Below, piece by piece: positions 16,727 to 25,875 of a DNA stretch of 64,000 nucleotides. The notes under the pieces are model-generated. The model saw only the letters and a list, made by a program, of their open reading frames with translations, had not been told where the DNA came from and made no database searches. The stretch lies in contig JBLMYQ010000066.1 in the NCBI GenBank assembly GCA_050258375.1, forward strand, positions 4,666 to 68,665, in the 5' to 3' direction. Position 1 is the first letter of the stretch; each line of letters opens with the position of its first letter. A program made the position numbers and the translations under genes. This DNA comes from JBLMYQ01 sp050258375 (GTDB lineage Bacteria > Bacillota > Clostridia > Acetivibrionales > UBA4821).

Positions 16727-18175
16727 ATGAAAGATATTAGAGTCAGATTTGCACCTAGTCCTACAGGCTATCTCCATATAGGTGGAGCAAGAACTTGCTT
16801 GTTTAACTGGCTTTTTGCAAAAAAAAATCAAGGCAAGCTAATATTGAGGATTGAAGATACCGATCAGGAAAGAATAAAGGAAGACTCAATCAGACAGATT
16901 CTTGATAGTTTAAGCTGGCTTGGTCTTGACTGGGATGAAGGTCATGGCAAGGGAGGAGATTTTGGACCATATTTTCAAGCGCAGAGGCTTGATATCTATA
17001 AAAAAGAAGTTGATAGGATTCTAAATGAAGGTAAAGCTTACCACTGCTTCTGTACTCAGGAAGAAATTGAAGAAGAAAGACAGAAAGCTCAGAAACAAGG
17101 AGCTTTTTATAGATATAATAGAAAATGTAGAAATCTTTCAGCCGAAGAAGTGCAAAACCGCTTAAATCAGGGGCAAAAAGCTGTTATAAGGATAAAAGTG
17201 CCTGTAGAAGGACAGACTGTTGTAACTGATATGATCAGAGGAAGAGTCGTTTTTGAAAATGCACTGTTTGATGATATGGTTATAATGAAAACAACTGGAA
17301 TGCCCACCTATAACTTTGCTTGTATAATTGATGACAATGCTATGAAAATCAGTCATGTTATACGTGCTGAAGAGCATCTTTCTAATACACCGAAACAAAT
17401 GATTATGGCAGAGGCACTAGAATATGAAATTCCGCAATATGCACATGTTCCTATGATATTGGCTCCGGATAGAAGTAAGCTTAGCAAAAGACATGGTGCA
17501 ACATCAGTTGAAGAATTTAAGGAAGAAGGAATCCTTTCTGAAGCATTGGTTAATTATCTTTGCTTGCTTGGTTGGTCAGCAGAAAAGCAGGAAGAAATAA
17601 TTAGTTTGGAAGAAGTAAAGAAGCAATTCTTGCTTGAGAAAGTATCTAAGAATCCGGCTATTTATGATACTAAAAAGCTTAAGTGGATTAATGGCAGCTA
17701 CTTAAAAAGCCTTGATTTAGAATATATAACCAAGCTGACCATTCCCTTTATGAACAAAGCAGGGATACAAATTAAGGGGATTAATGATGAAAAGCTGAAG
17801 GCAATTATTGCTTTGATAAGGGAGAAGGTATGGACGCTGGCAGAGATTGCTGAAGCATCAAGTTATTTCTTTAGCGATAAATTTGAATATGATGAAAAGG
17901 GAGTAGAAAAGTACTTTAAAAACCCGGAGGTTGGCTCGTTCCTTAAAGAACTGCTTAAAAGATTTGAAGGACTTAACGCATTTGATAAGGAAGTTGTAGA
18001 AAGAATTTATAGAGATTATGCAGAAGAGCTGGGTATAAAAGCAGGAGAGCTTATTCATCCTACTAGACTAGCCTTGACAGGAAGAACAGTTAGCCCGGGA
18101 TTGTTTGAAATAATGGAAATCATGGGTAAAGAGGAATGCATAAAGAGAATAAAAAAAGCGTTGATGGTATTTTAA
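16727..18175 (+). CDS. gltX: Glutamyl-tRNA synthetase
   Basis: A 482-residue class I aminoacyl-tRNA synthetase that charges tRNA-Glu (and in many Firmicutes also tRNA-Gln for later amidation). The HIGH-type motif is PSPTGYLHIGGART at the N-terminus; the KMSKS-type loop is KLSKRHGA at about 247. The C-terminal helical anticodon-binding part ends GKEECIKRIKKAL. The ATG at 16727 follows AGGAGGAAG. The stop codon lies in the loop of a bidirectional terminator. Confidence 0.97.
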   Translation: MKDIRVRFAPSPTGYLHIGGARTCLFNWLFAKKNQGKLILRIEDTDQERIKEDSIRQILDSLSWLGLDWDEGHGKGGDFGPYFQAQRLDIYKKEVDRILNEGKAYHCFCTQEEIEEERQKAQKQGAFYRYNRKCRNLSAEEVQNRLNQGQKAVIRIKVPVEGQTVVTDMIRGRVVFENALFDDMVIMKTTGMPTYNFACIIDDNAMKISHVIRAEEHLSNTPKQMIMAEALEYEIPQYAHVPMILAPDRSKLSKRHGATSVEEFKEEGILSEALVNYLCLLGWSAEKQEEIISLEEVKKQFLLEKVSKNPAIYDTKKLKWINGSYLKSLDLEYITKLTIPFMNKAGIQIKGINDEKLKAIIALIREKVWTLAEIAEASSYFFSDKFEYDEKGVEKYFKNPEVGSFLKELLKRFEGLNAFDKEVVERIYRDYAEELGIKAGELIHPTRLALTGRTVSPGLFEIMEIMGKEECIKRIKKALMVF

Positions 18176-18190
18176 CCATCAACGCTTTTT
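18153..18190. terminator. Bidirectional terminator between gltX and the convergent gene
   Basis: A 16-base stem (18153-18168 with 18175-18190), a six-base loop, and A/T runs on both sides. The gltX stop codon overlaps the loop. Confidence 0.85.
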
Positions 18191-18584
18191 ATCTTAAATT
18201 GTACTTTCCTAGCAATTTTATTCTATCCAGTTCCTTAATAATCATATCATACATGTTCAAATCAAGATTATTAGAGATTGAAGCAAGATAAAAGAGATTG
18301 CGTCCAATTTCCTTTTCAATTGCATCCATGCAATTATTGCAGAGTTTACCGTCAAGATGGCTGTCCATGGAGTCGCGAACTTCTTCAAAGGTGCCGTCTT
18401 CAGGGAAAACCTGTTTTTTAGCTGTTACAGTTATGCAGCCACATTGTGTGACAGCTTTAATTATGGCCCTATTTATTCTCGAATTTGATTCCTGAAATTT
18501 TGTTAGAGAATCAAGAATGCTTTTGTTTCTTACCAATAACTCTTGGACGGTGTACTGAAAATCATCAACTATAATGTCTTTCAA
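18189..18584 (-). CDS. Conserved-looking clostridial protein, function unknown
   Basis: A 131-residue protein. Its middle has CGCITVTAKK and KLCNNCMDAIEKEIGRN, giving four Cys that could bind a metal; the C-terminal helices (NLFYLASISNN) loosely recall MazG-like nucleotide pyrophosphohydrolases, but the acidic metal-binding pattern is not obvious. The start is the TTG at 18584, placed correctly behind AAAGGAGTG; an overlapping ATG at 18588 is out of frame. It is convergent with gltX. I do not assign a function. Confidence 0.65.
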   Translation of the reverse strand: MKDIIVDDFQYTVQELLVRNKSILDSLTKFQESNSRINRAIIKAVTQCGCITVTAKKQVFPEDGTFEEVRDSMDSHLDGKLCNNCMDAIEKEIGRNLFYLASISNNLDLNMYDMIIKELDRIKLLGKYNLR

Positions 18585-18729
18585 TCATTTTCACTCCTTT
18601 GTCATGCAAATGTGGACATGAATACTGTAAGTAAAAATAAAAAGCCTTTATATTATTATACTTATAGGGCTGCTGTTTTGTCAATCCATAATAAGTGCAG
18701 AAGGAAAGGGAGTATATTATATGTTGTCC

Positions 18730-18758
18730 TTGAATATTACATCTTTTGGTGATAAAAT
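18730..18758 (+). promoter_or_regulatory. Promoter of secA
   Basis: TTGAAT (18730-18735), 17 bases, TAAAAT (18753-18758), about 30 bases before the secA start codon. Confidence 0.6.
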
Positions 18759-18788
18759 AACGTGGATTCAGAAGGAGGTAATATTTGC

Positions 18789-21509
18789 ATGAGAAAATTA
18801 ATTGAAAAGATTATAGGTTCATATAGTAATAGAGAAGTTAAGAAAATTACATGGATGGTTGATGAAATAGAAGCGCTTGAGCCAAAGATGCAAGAATTAA
18901 CCGAAGCAGAGCTTAAGGCAAAGACGGTAGAGTTTAAAGAGCGTCTGGCAAATGGAGAAACCCTTGATGATATATTAATTGAAGCATTTGCAGTAGTACG
19001 TGAAGCATCAAGAAGAGTTTTGGGAATGAGGCATTTTAGGGTTCAGCTTATTGGTGGAATTATACTTCATCAAGGAAGAATTGCTGAGATGAAAACTGGA
19101 GAAGGTAAAACTCTTGTTGCAACCCTGCCGGTTTATCTTAATGCTGTTTCCGGAAAAGGTGTCCATGTAGTTACGGTGAATGATTATCTTGCGAAAAGAG
19201 ACAGTGAATGGATGGGCAAGATTTATAATTTCTTAGGGCTGAGTGTAGGGTTGATTGTCCATGGAATTGATGCGGATGAAAGAAGAGAAGCATACAATTG
19301 TGATATAACTTACGGAACAAATAATGAATATGGGTTTGATTATCTTAGGGATAATATGGCAATATTCAAGGAAGAGATGGTTCAGAGAGAGCTGAACTAT
19401 GCAATTGTGGATGAGGTTGACAGTATATTGGTTGACGAAGCCAGAACTCCTTTAATAATTTCAGGTGTAGCTGAAAAATCTACGGACATGTATAAAAAAG
19501 CTGATGCTTTTGCAAAAAGGCTTAAAGTAAAGGTTATAGTTGAATCGGATGATAAAAACATTGAAGAGGATGAAGATTGCGATTATATTGTTGATGAAAA
19601 AGCACATTCTGCAGCGCTTACCCAAAGAGGTGTAAAGAGGACTGAAGAATTTTTTGGCATTGACAGCTTGATGGATATTGAAAATATGACAATTCTCCAT
19701 CATGTAAACCAGGCGTTGAAAGCGCATGGGATAATGAAAAAGGATAAGGATTATGTTGTAAAGGATGGAGAAGTAATAATTGTTGATGAATTTACCGGAA
19801 GGCTTATGTTTGGGAGAAGATACAGTGACGGTTTGCATCAAGCAATAGAAGCTAAGGAAAATGTTAAGGTTGAAAGAGAAAGCAAAACATTAGCGACCAT
19901 AACCTTCCAAAACTATTTCAGAATGTATACTAAATTAGCAGGTATGACAGGTACAGCTAAAACAGAAGAAGACGAATTCAGAACAATATATAAGCTCGAC
20001 GTTATTGAAATTCCAACCAATATGCCGATGTTAAGAAAAGACCAGGCAGATGTCGTATATAGAAATGAAAATGGTAAGTTCAGAGCAGTAGTTAATGAAA
20101 TCCTTGAATCAAATAAGCTTGGTCAACCGGTTTTAGTGGGCACAATTTCTATAGAAAAATCAGAGATGCTTAGTAATATGTTAAAGAAAAAAGGTATCAA
20201 GCATGAAGTTTTAAATGCTAAATATCATGAAAAAGAAGCTGAAATTATTGCTCAAGCAGGAAAATATGGCGTTGTAACAATTGCGACAAATATGGCTGGC
20301 CGTGGTACTGACATTGTTCTTGGCGGTAACCCGGAGTATCTTGCAAAGCAAGAAATGAGGAAAAATGGCATAGATGAATGGTTAATAGTTGAATCTACAG
20401 GGTTTAACGATACAACAGATGAAAGAATAATAGAAAGTAGAAAAGCTTTCAGAGAATTGTATGAAAAATATAAAAAGCAAACTGAGGAAGAACGTAAGAA
20501 AGTGCTTGAAGCGGGTGGACTTAAAATATTAGGTACTGAAAGGCACGAAAGCAGACGTATTGACAATCAGCTCAGAGGTCGTTCAGGTCGTCAGGGAGAC
20601 CCTGGTGAATCCAGATTCTTTATTTCACTTGAAGATGATTTGATGAGATTATTCGGCTCTGAAAGGGTAATAGGTATTGTCGAAAAGCTGGGAATGGATG
20701 AGGATATGCCTATTGAAAATAAAATGCTGTCTAATGCAATAGAAAGTGCCCAAAGAAGGGTTGAAGGCAGAAATTTTGGAATCAGAAAGCAAGTTTTGCA
20801 ATATGACGATGTAATGAATAAACAGAGGGAGATAATTTACAAACAGAGAAGATCCGTACTGGATGGTATAGATTTAATAGAACCTATTCTGAAAATGAGA
20901 GAAGGTATTGTTGAAGATTTAATGGCAACATATGTTGGTGAATCTGACCTGCCGGATAATTGGGACTTGTTCAATTTGAAAGAAAGAATAAATGCTATAT
21001 TTGGAGGCTTAGTAGATTTAGATTTATCACTGGAAAAAGTACAAGACTTTAGAAAGATAGATTTAAAAGAAATGATTTTGGAAGCCACTAAAAAAGCATA
21101 TGAAGCAAAAGAGATGGAAGTTGGTTCTGAAAAAATGCGTGAGATAGAGCGCGTTGTTATGTTAAGATGTGTCGACCAGAAATGGATGGATCATATTGAT
21201 AATATGGATCAATTGAAGCATGGTATCCATTTGCGTGCACACGCACAAAAGGACCCGGTTGTTGAGTATAGATTTGAAGGATTTGGAATGTTTGAAGATA
21301 TGATTAAGGGAATACAGGAAGACTCTATAACAATGCTTATGCATGTTAAATTAGACAAGGAATTGCATAGAGAGCAGGTAGCAAAGCCTGTTGAAGCAAG
21401 TATGCCGGGAGTTGGAGCAACAGTTGTGAGAAAGAAAGAAAAGGTAGGAAGAAATGATCCGTGTATTTGTGGGAGTGGGAAGAAGTATAAGAAGTGCTGC
21501 GGACAGTAA
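18789..21509 (+). CDS. secA: Preprotein translocase ATPase SecA
   Basis: A 906-residue motor that drives proteins through SecYEG. Walker A is MKTGEGKTLVA at about 101; Walker B is VDEVDSILVDEARTP; the second nucleotide domain has GRGTDIVLGGNPEY and RGRSGRQGDPG. The C-terminal zinc motif NDPCICGSGKKYKKCC is complete. The ATG at 18789 follows GAAGGAGGT; the frame extends to 18762 but those codons lie in the leader. It is followed by prfB, as in Bacillus, though separated here by 230 bases with a hairpin. Confidence 0.97.
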   Translation: MRKLIEKIIGSYSNREVKKITWMVDEIEALEPKMQELTEAELKAKTVEFKERLANGETLDDILIEAFAVVREASRRVLGMRHFRVQLIGGIILHQGRIAEMKTGEGKTLVATLPVYLNAVSGKGVHVVTVNDYLAKRDSEWMGKIYNFLGLSVGLIVHGIDADERREAYNCDITYGTNNEYGFDYLRDNMAIFKEEMVQRELNYAIVDEVDSILVDEARTPLIISGVAEKSTDMYKKADAFAKRLKVKVIVESDDKNIEEDEDCDYIVDEKAHSAALTQRGVKRTEEFFGIDSLMDIENMTILHHVNQALKAHGIMKKDKDYVVKDGEVIIVDEFTGRLMFGRRYSDGLHQAIEAKENVKVERESKTLATITFQNYFRMYTKLAGMTGTAKTEEDEFRTIYKLDVIEIPTNMPMLRKDQADVVYRNENGKFRAVVNEILESNKLGQPVLVGTISIEKSEMLSNMLKKKGIKHEVLNAKYHEKEAEIIAQAGKYGVVTIATNMAGRGTDIVLGGNPEYLAKQEMRKNGIDEWLIVESTGFNDTTDERIIESRKAFRELYEKYKKQTEEERKKVLEAGGLKILGTERHESRRIDNQLRGRSGRQGDPGESRFFISLEDDLMRLFGSERVIGIVEKLGMDEDMPIENKMLSNAIESAQRRVEGRNFGIRKQVLQYDDVMNKQREIIYKQRRSVLDGIDLIEPILKMREGIVEDLMATYVGESDLPDNWDLFNLKERINAIFGGLVDLDLSLEKVQDFRKIDLKEMILEATKKAYEAKEMEVGSEKMREIERVVMLRCVDQKWMDHIDNMDQLKHGIHLRAHAQKDPVVEYRFEGFGMFEDMIKGIQEDSITMLMHVKLDKELHREQVAKPVEASMPGVGATVVRKKEKVGRNDPCICGSGKKYKKCCGQ

Positions 21510-21518
21510 AAAACAGTG

Positions 21519-21559
21519 TAAAGTGTTGTAAAGTTTAAAGTTGACTTTACAACACTTTA
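21519..21559 (+). terminator. Hairpin after secA
   Basis: Sixteen-base arms at 21519-21534 and 21544-21559 (AAAGTGTTGTAAAGT and complement) with a nine-base loop. No strong T-run follows, so it may stabilise the message or terminate weakly. Related AGTGTAAA/TTTACACT sequence lies at 21676-21701, giving an imperfect inverted pair about 190 bases apart. Confidence 0.5.
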
Positions 21560-21740
21560 AATGATTTATATTACTTGCTTTCAGTTTTTTCTAGTATTTA
21601 TCTAAAATCAATTTTAAGTAAATATATAATAATTCTCCTCAAACGTGAAAAATATTGCTAGAGTGTATAACTTTACCTTTTACACTTTACATTTTACACT
21701 AGATGACGGGAATACCTAATATAAAAACGGGGTGATATAG

Positions 21741-22860
21741 TTGATAGAACTTGAACAATTTAAACTTGAGGCAGAAGGAATTAAACAAGAACTCAACGGA
21801 ATGAGGGATTCACTTTGACATTGCTGTCATCATGAGGCAAATTAATGAGCTTGAAGAAAAATCAGCAGAACCGGCTTTTTGGGATGATTTAGAGAATTCT
21901 CAAAAAATTCTTCAAAAAACCAAGAATTTAAAAGATGCACTCAAAAGGTTTACTGATTTAGAGGCATTATTTGATGATATATATACTTTAATACAGCTTG
22001 GAATGGAAGAGGACGATGATTCGGTACTTGGCGAAATTAGAGATGGTATGAGGGTACTTAGTGAAAAGATTGACGAACAAAAAATTCAAAACCTTCTTAG
22101 CGGACCATATGATAAAAATAATGCTATTTTGACTCTGCATTCTGGAGCAGGCGGAACCGAAGCCCAGGATTGGGTGCAAATGCTTTATAGAATGTTTACC
22201 AGATGGGCTGAAAAGAGAGGGTATCTGGTTGAAGAATTGGACTTTCTGGAAGGGGAAGAGGCTGGGATAAAGAGTGTTTCGGTAAGAATAGGCGGATTAT
22301 ATGCCTATGGCTACTTGAAAAGTGAAAAAGGCGTTCACAGACTTGTTAGAATATCTCCATTTGATGCTTCTGGAAGAAGGCATACGTCTTTTGCTTCTGC
22401 TGAGGTAATTCCTGAGTTAACTGATGACGTACAGATAGAAATTAATCCGGAAGATTTGCGGATTGATACTTTTAGAGCTAGTGGTGCAGGTGGACAGCAT
22501 ATCAACAAAACAGATTCTGCTATTAGAATTACGCATATTCCTACAAACATAGTTGTTTCGTGCCAAAACGAGAGATCACAGCTTCAAAATAAAGAAACGG
22601 CAATGAAAATGCTGAAAGCAAAGCTTTTAGAGATTAAAGAAAGAGAACAAAAAGAAAGAATAGAAGATATAAAGGGTGAACAACGAGATATTGCATGGGG
22701 AAGCCAGATTAGGTCATATGTATTTCACCCGTATAGTATGGTTAAGGACCACAGAACAAATACTGAAGTTGGTAATGTGAATGCCGTAATGGATGGAGAA
22801 ATAGATGAATTCATTAATGCTTTTTTAAAGCAGAATTCAGTAAAAAATAAAGAACATTAG
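21741..22860 (+). CDS. prfB: Peptide chain release factor 2 (programmed +1 frameshift)
   Basis: The full protein is 372 residues in two frames. The first 25 codons (TTG at 21741 after GGGGTGAT) end at an in-frame TGA at 21816-21818. After a +1 shift the frame continues from GAC at 21817 to the stop at 22860. RF2 recognises UGA and UAA. The recognition tripeptide SPF (in RISPFDASGRR) and the catalytic GGQ (in GAGGQHINKTDSA) are both present. The ATG at 21832 is internal, not the start. The gene overlaps the stop of the convergent XRE regulator by four bases. Confidence 0.95.
21802..21819 (+). promoter_or_regulatory. RF2 autoregulatory frameshift site
   Basis: AGGG at 21804-21807 acts as an internal Shine-Dalgarno-like element, followed by the slippery CTT-TGA-C at 21813-21819. 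This is the known arrangement in which low RF2 lets the ribosome slip +1 past the UGA, so RF2 controls its own synthesis. Confidence 0.9.
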
Positions 22861-23234
22861 TCGCGGTTGGTTGGCTTTTCTGTATAATTTTTATGTTTGA
22901 ATACTCTTATGGTTTCTTCCATAATATCTGCAATTGCGGTCTTTTGTTCCATGCTCAAAATATTACTTGTTTGACGTATTTTCTCTAGCAGCTCGATTTC
23001 GGCAGGGAAGAAGCTGGCCTTGCGTTCGGGATTTCTATTATGAGTTCTGCACAGGATATAATCTACTGAAACATTATAAAAATCAGCTAATGTACATAAA
23101 GTTGTGCAATCAGGCATTCTTCTGCCTTGCTCGTAAAGGCCTATTGCCCCAGGAGTAAGCTTGAGAAGCTGAGATAATTCTTTTTGTGTCAAATTTATTT
23201 CTTCACGAAGATTTCGTAATCTAAAACCTATCAT
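22857..23234 (-). CDS. XRE-family helix-turn-helix regulator
   Basis: A 125-residue protein. Residues 4-60 are a classic Cro/CI helix-turn-helix (LRNLREEINLTQKELSQLL, then GAIGLYEQGRRMPD) with the usual tail VSVDYILCRT. The C-terminal 50 residues are helical and may dimerise. The target is unknown; regulators of this length often bind near their own gene. The ATG at 23234 follows GGGGGGAT. Confidence 0.85.
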   Translation of the reverse strand: MIGFRLRNLREEINLTQKELSQLLKLTPGAIGLYEQGRRMPDCTTLCTLADFYNVSVDYILCRTHNRNPERKASFFPAEIELLEKIRQTSNILSMEQKTAIADIMEETIRVFKHKNYTEKPTNRD

Positions 23235-23357
23235 CAATCAAATCCCCCCAGTAATTCAATATTATATCAAAAAAAGGAATATAAAGTAAAGAAAAATGGT
23301 ATTTGATACTAAATATTTTTTATATAAATAATTGATGCAATAAGGTAGATTTTTAAC

Positions 23358-23386
23358 TTGATGATGGAGTAAATGAGTAATATAAT
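23358..23386 (+). promoter_or_regulatory. Promoter of the cheY-like gene
   Basis: TTGATG (23358-23363), 17 bases, TATAAT (23381-23386), about 75 bases before the start codon. Confidence 0.5.
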
Positions 23387-23462
23387 TAAATAGGTTGATT
23401 ATTGATAGAAAAGAAATTAGAGTAGTGTTTTGGTGAATATTTTTTGTTTAAGGGGGATTCCA

Positions 23463-23852
23463 ATGAAAGTATTAATTGTAGAAGATGATTTTGTTAGCGC
23501 AAAACTTCTTGACACAATATTATCTTCTTTTGCCAGCTGCGACATAGCAACAAACGGAATTATAGCTGTTGAGATGATTGAGAAGTCTTTTGAGGAAGAA
23601 ATATTATATGATTTAATTTGTTTAGATATAATGCTTCCTGAGCTTGATGGACATGAAGTGCTCAAACGCTTAAGAGAAATAGAAGAAGAGCTTAATAACT
23701 TGCAGCCGATAAAAGTAATAATGATAACTGCTTTGGGTGATTCAGAAAATATTAAAAAATCATTTGGAGGGAAAGCAGAGGCTTATCTTGTAAAACCTAT
23801 TTTTAGAGAAAAATTACTTGAAACTATTAAAATGCTTGAATTGATTGATTAA
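23463..23852 (+). CDS. Stand-alone response regulator receiver (CheY-like)
   Basis: A 129-residue single receiver domain with no output domain. The acidic pocket EDD is at residues 8-10, the phospho-acceptor Asp is in LICLDIMLPELDG (about 56), and the conserved Thr and Lys are in MITALGD and YLVKPI. Such proteins are phosphorylated by a histidine kinase and act through protein contacts. No kinase is adjacent; the lone CheW at 24011 follows, so a chemotaxis-type role is possible. The ATG at 23463 follows AAGGGGGAT. Confidence 0.9.
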   Translation: MKVLIVEDDFVSAKLLDTILSSFASCDIATNGIIAVEMIEKSFEEEILYDLICLDIMLPELDGHEVLKRLREIEEELNNLQPIKVIMITALGDSENIKKSFGGKAEAYLVKPIFREKLLETIKMLELID

Positions 23853-24010
23853 TAATATATGAAAATTATTTAAGAGAAAAATTTTCCTTTAAAGGATAAT
23901 AAACCTATGATATAATAAATATGGAGACAGTCCATTAAAATTTCATGATAGCAAATGAAATTGTGGCTGTCAACAGGAAATTTAAATCCTTAACAAAGGA
24001 GGCCCTGATT

Positions 24011-24439
24011 ATGGCTGCAAAACAATATGTTGTTTTTGGAATCGAAGATGAAAGCTTTGCGCTTGATATCGAAAAGGTAAAGGAAATTATTAAACCTGTT
24101 GAAATTGCAAAAGTTCCGAATGTTCCTGAGTTTATTGAGGGAATGATTAACATGAGAGGTAAAGTTCATGCAGTAATTAATATAAGAAGTAAATTTAAAA
24201 TTCCCAAAAAAGATTTTGATGAAGGAACAAAAATTATTCTTATTAATATGAATTCTATGCTTGCTGGGATTATAGTAGATTCTGTATCGGAAATTGTAAG
24301 GGTTGAAAGTGAGGATATAGGTGATACTCCTGAAATAATAACAAAAGCAAATCCTGAATATATAAAAGGTGTAATAAAAAAAGAGGGTAGAATGGTTATA
24401 ATTCTTGATATAGATAGTGTTATTGATAGTGCAGCATAA
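24011..24439 (+). CDS. cheW: Stand-alone CheW-domain protein 2
   Basis: A 142-residue single CheW domain with KVPNVPEFIEGMINMRGKVH and a terminal MVIILDIDSVI. It is clearly paralogous to the protein at 10352, but neither has a neighbouring cheA. The ATG at 24011 follows AAAGGAGG; the frame extends to 23945 without a better site. An extended -10 (TGATATAAT, 23908-23916) lies about 95 bases upstream. It ends in a strong terminator at 24451. Confidence 0.87.
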   Translation: MAAKQYVVFGIEDESFALDIEKVKEIIKPVEIAKVPNVPEFIEGMINMRGKVHAVINIRSKFKIPKKDFDEGTKIILINMNSMLAGIIVDSVSEIVRVESEDIGDTPEIITKANPEYIKGVIKKEGRMVIILDIDSVIDSAA

Positions 24440-24450
24440 ATGAAGCCACA

Positions 24451-24491
24451 AAACCTCCGTTTGTTTAAAAAACGGAGGTTTTTCTTTTTTT
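24451..24491 (+). terminator. Terminator of the second cheW
   Basis: AAACCTCCGTTT pairs with AAACGGAGGTTT around a short loop, followed by TTCTTTTTTTC. Confidence 0.9.
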
Positions 24492-24496
24492 CGTTG

Positions 24497-24539
24497 TTGT
24501 TAATTTTTTTTTATTATTGTATACTTTTATTCAAGTATA
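24497..24539 (+). promoter_or_regulatory. Promoter of hom with an overlapping dyad
   Basis: TTGTTA (24497-24502), 17 bases, TATACT (24520-24525). The -10 box is the left arm of an inverted repeat, TATACTT and AAGTATA with a six-base spacer (24520-24539), placed where a repressor would block initiation. The identity of any regulator is unknown. Confidence 0.5.
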
Positions 24540-24582
24540 TTGAGCAATGACCCGTTAGTGTTCAGAGAAAGGGGAGTTTTGC

Positions 24583-25824
24583 ATGAAAAATATTGCAGTG
24601 TTAGGATATGGTATTGTTGGCTCAGGTGTTGTAGAGGTTCTCAAAAAAAATAGAGAAGGTATTGCAAAGAAGGCAGGAGATACAATTCAAGTAAGGCATA
24701 TTCTTGATATAAGAGATTTTCCAGATTCACCCGACAAAGATTTGATGACTAAAAATCCTGATGATATATTTGACGATTCTGACGTAAGTATTGTTGTTGA
24801 AACAATTGGAGGCATAAATATAGCATACGAATTTACAAAAAAAGCACTTATGAAAGGGAAAAGTGTAATAACTTCAAATAAGGAGCTTGTCGCAACTTAT
24901 GGACCGGAGTTAATGAGGATTGCAAAAGAAAAGGGTGTTTATTATAAGTTTGAAGCAAGTGTTGGTGGAGGTATTCCTATAATAAAGCCGCTTTATGAAT
25001 GTTTTTCTGCAAATCAGATCACATCTATTGCAGGTATTCTTAATGGCACAACTAATTATATACTTTCATCTATGGTTAACGAGGGTAAAGACTTTGAATC
25101 AGCGCTTAAAGATGCACAGTTGAAAGGGTATGCAGAAGCAAATCCCTCTGATGATATTGAAGGAAAGGATTCATGCCGCAAAATTGCAATACTATCGTCG
25201 ATTGCATATGGAGAGTATGTAGATTATAAAGAAATACCTACTGAGGGGATAACAAAAATTACGGTTGAAGATTTAAAGATTGCAGAATTATTAAATTTAA
25301 AAATAAAATTGATTGGATTCAGCAAAAAAGAAAATGGGAAAATAATTGCCAAGGTTTGTCCCTGTGTGATAGATAAGGCGAATGCTCTTGCAAATGTAGA
25401 AGATGTATTTAATGCAATACTTGTTAGCGGAGATTCAATTGGAGATGTAATGTTTTATGGCAGGGGAGCCGGAAAGCTGCCTACAGCAAGTGCAGTAGTA
25501 AATGATGTTATTGATGTTGTTAAATATTTTGATTCTGATAATATACAAGTTTGGAATGTCAGTGCTGAAAGTAATTTCATAAAGCCGGAAGACTCAGAGG
25601 CTAAATATTTTGTAAGAATAAAAGTAAGAAACAAGGAAGAAGCAAAAAAGTATATTGTTGATCATTTTGGAAATGTTGATATTTTTGAGCTTGCTGAATA
25701 TTCTAATCAGTTAATGTTTAAGACTTTAACAGAAAATGAGTGTGAGATAATCAAGAAAATTCAGGCTTTACGGGAAATTGGTTCTGTAAGGGATGTTCTT
25801 ACCAGTTTGAGAATTCTTGAATAA
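24583..25824 (+). CDS. hom: Homoserine dehydrogenase
   Basis: A 413-residue monofunctional enzyme that reduces aspartate semialdehyde to homoserine. The Rossmann motif is LGYGIVGSGVV at residue 6; the catalytic region has SNKELVA, KFEASVGGGIPII and GILNGTTNYIL. Residues from about 345 form a C-terminal ACT domain (YFVRIKVRNKEEA), the usual site of feedback inhibition by threonine. The ATG at 24583 follows AGAAAGGGGAG. It begins the hom-(small gene)-thrB-lysC group. Confidence 0.96.
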   Translation: MKNIAVLGYGIVGSGVVEVLKKNREGIAKKAGDTIQVRHILDIRDFPDSPDKDLMTKNPDDIFDDSDVSIVVETIGGINIAYEFTKKALMKGKSVITSNKELVATYGPELMRIAKEKGVYYKFEASVGGGIPIIKPLYECFSANQITSIAGILNGTTNYILSSMVNEGKDFESALKDAQLKGYAEANPSDDIEGKDSCRKIAILSSIAYGEYVDYKEIPTEGITKITVEDLKIAELLNLKIKLIGFSKKENGKIIAKVCPCVIDKANALANVEDVFNAILVSGDSIGDVMFYGRGAGKLPTASAVVNDVIDVVKYFDSDNIQVWNVSAESNFIKPEDSEAKYFVRIKVRNKEEAKKYIVDHFGNVDIFELAEYSNQLMFKTLTENECEIIKKIQALREIGSVRDVLTSLRILE

Positions 25825-25875
25825 CCTTTCCTTTAATCTCCTTAAAAATAGAGATTGAACACTTAAATAGAAAGG

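Noticed and set aside
18543..18752. Plus-strand frame of 69 codons between the 131-residue gene and secA
   Set aside because: No ribosome binding site, low-complexity composition, antisense to a better-supported gene at one end, and it spans the secA promoter.
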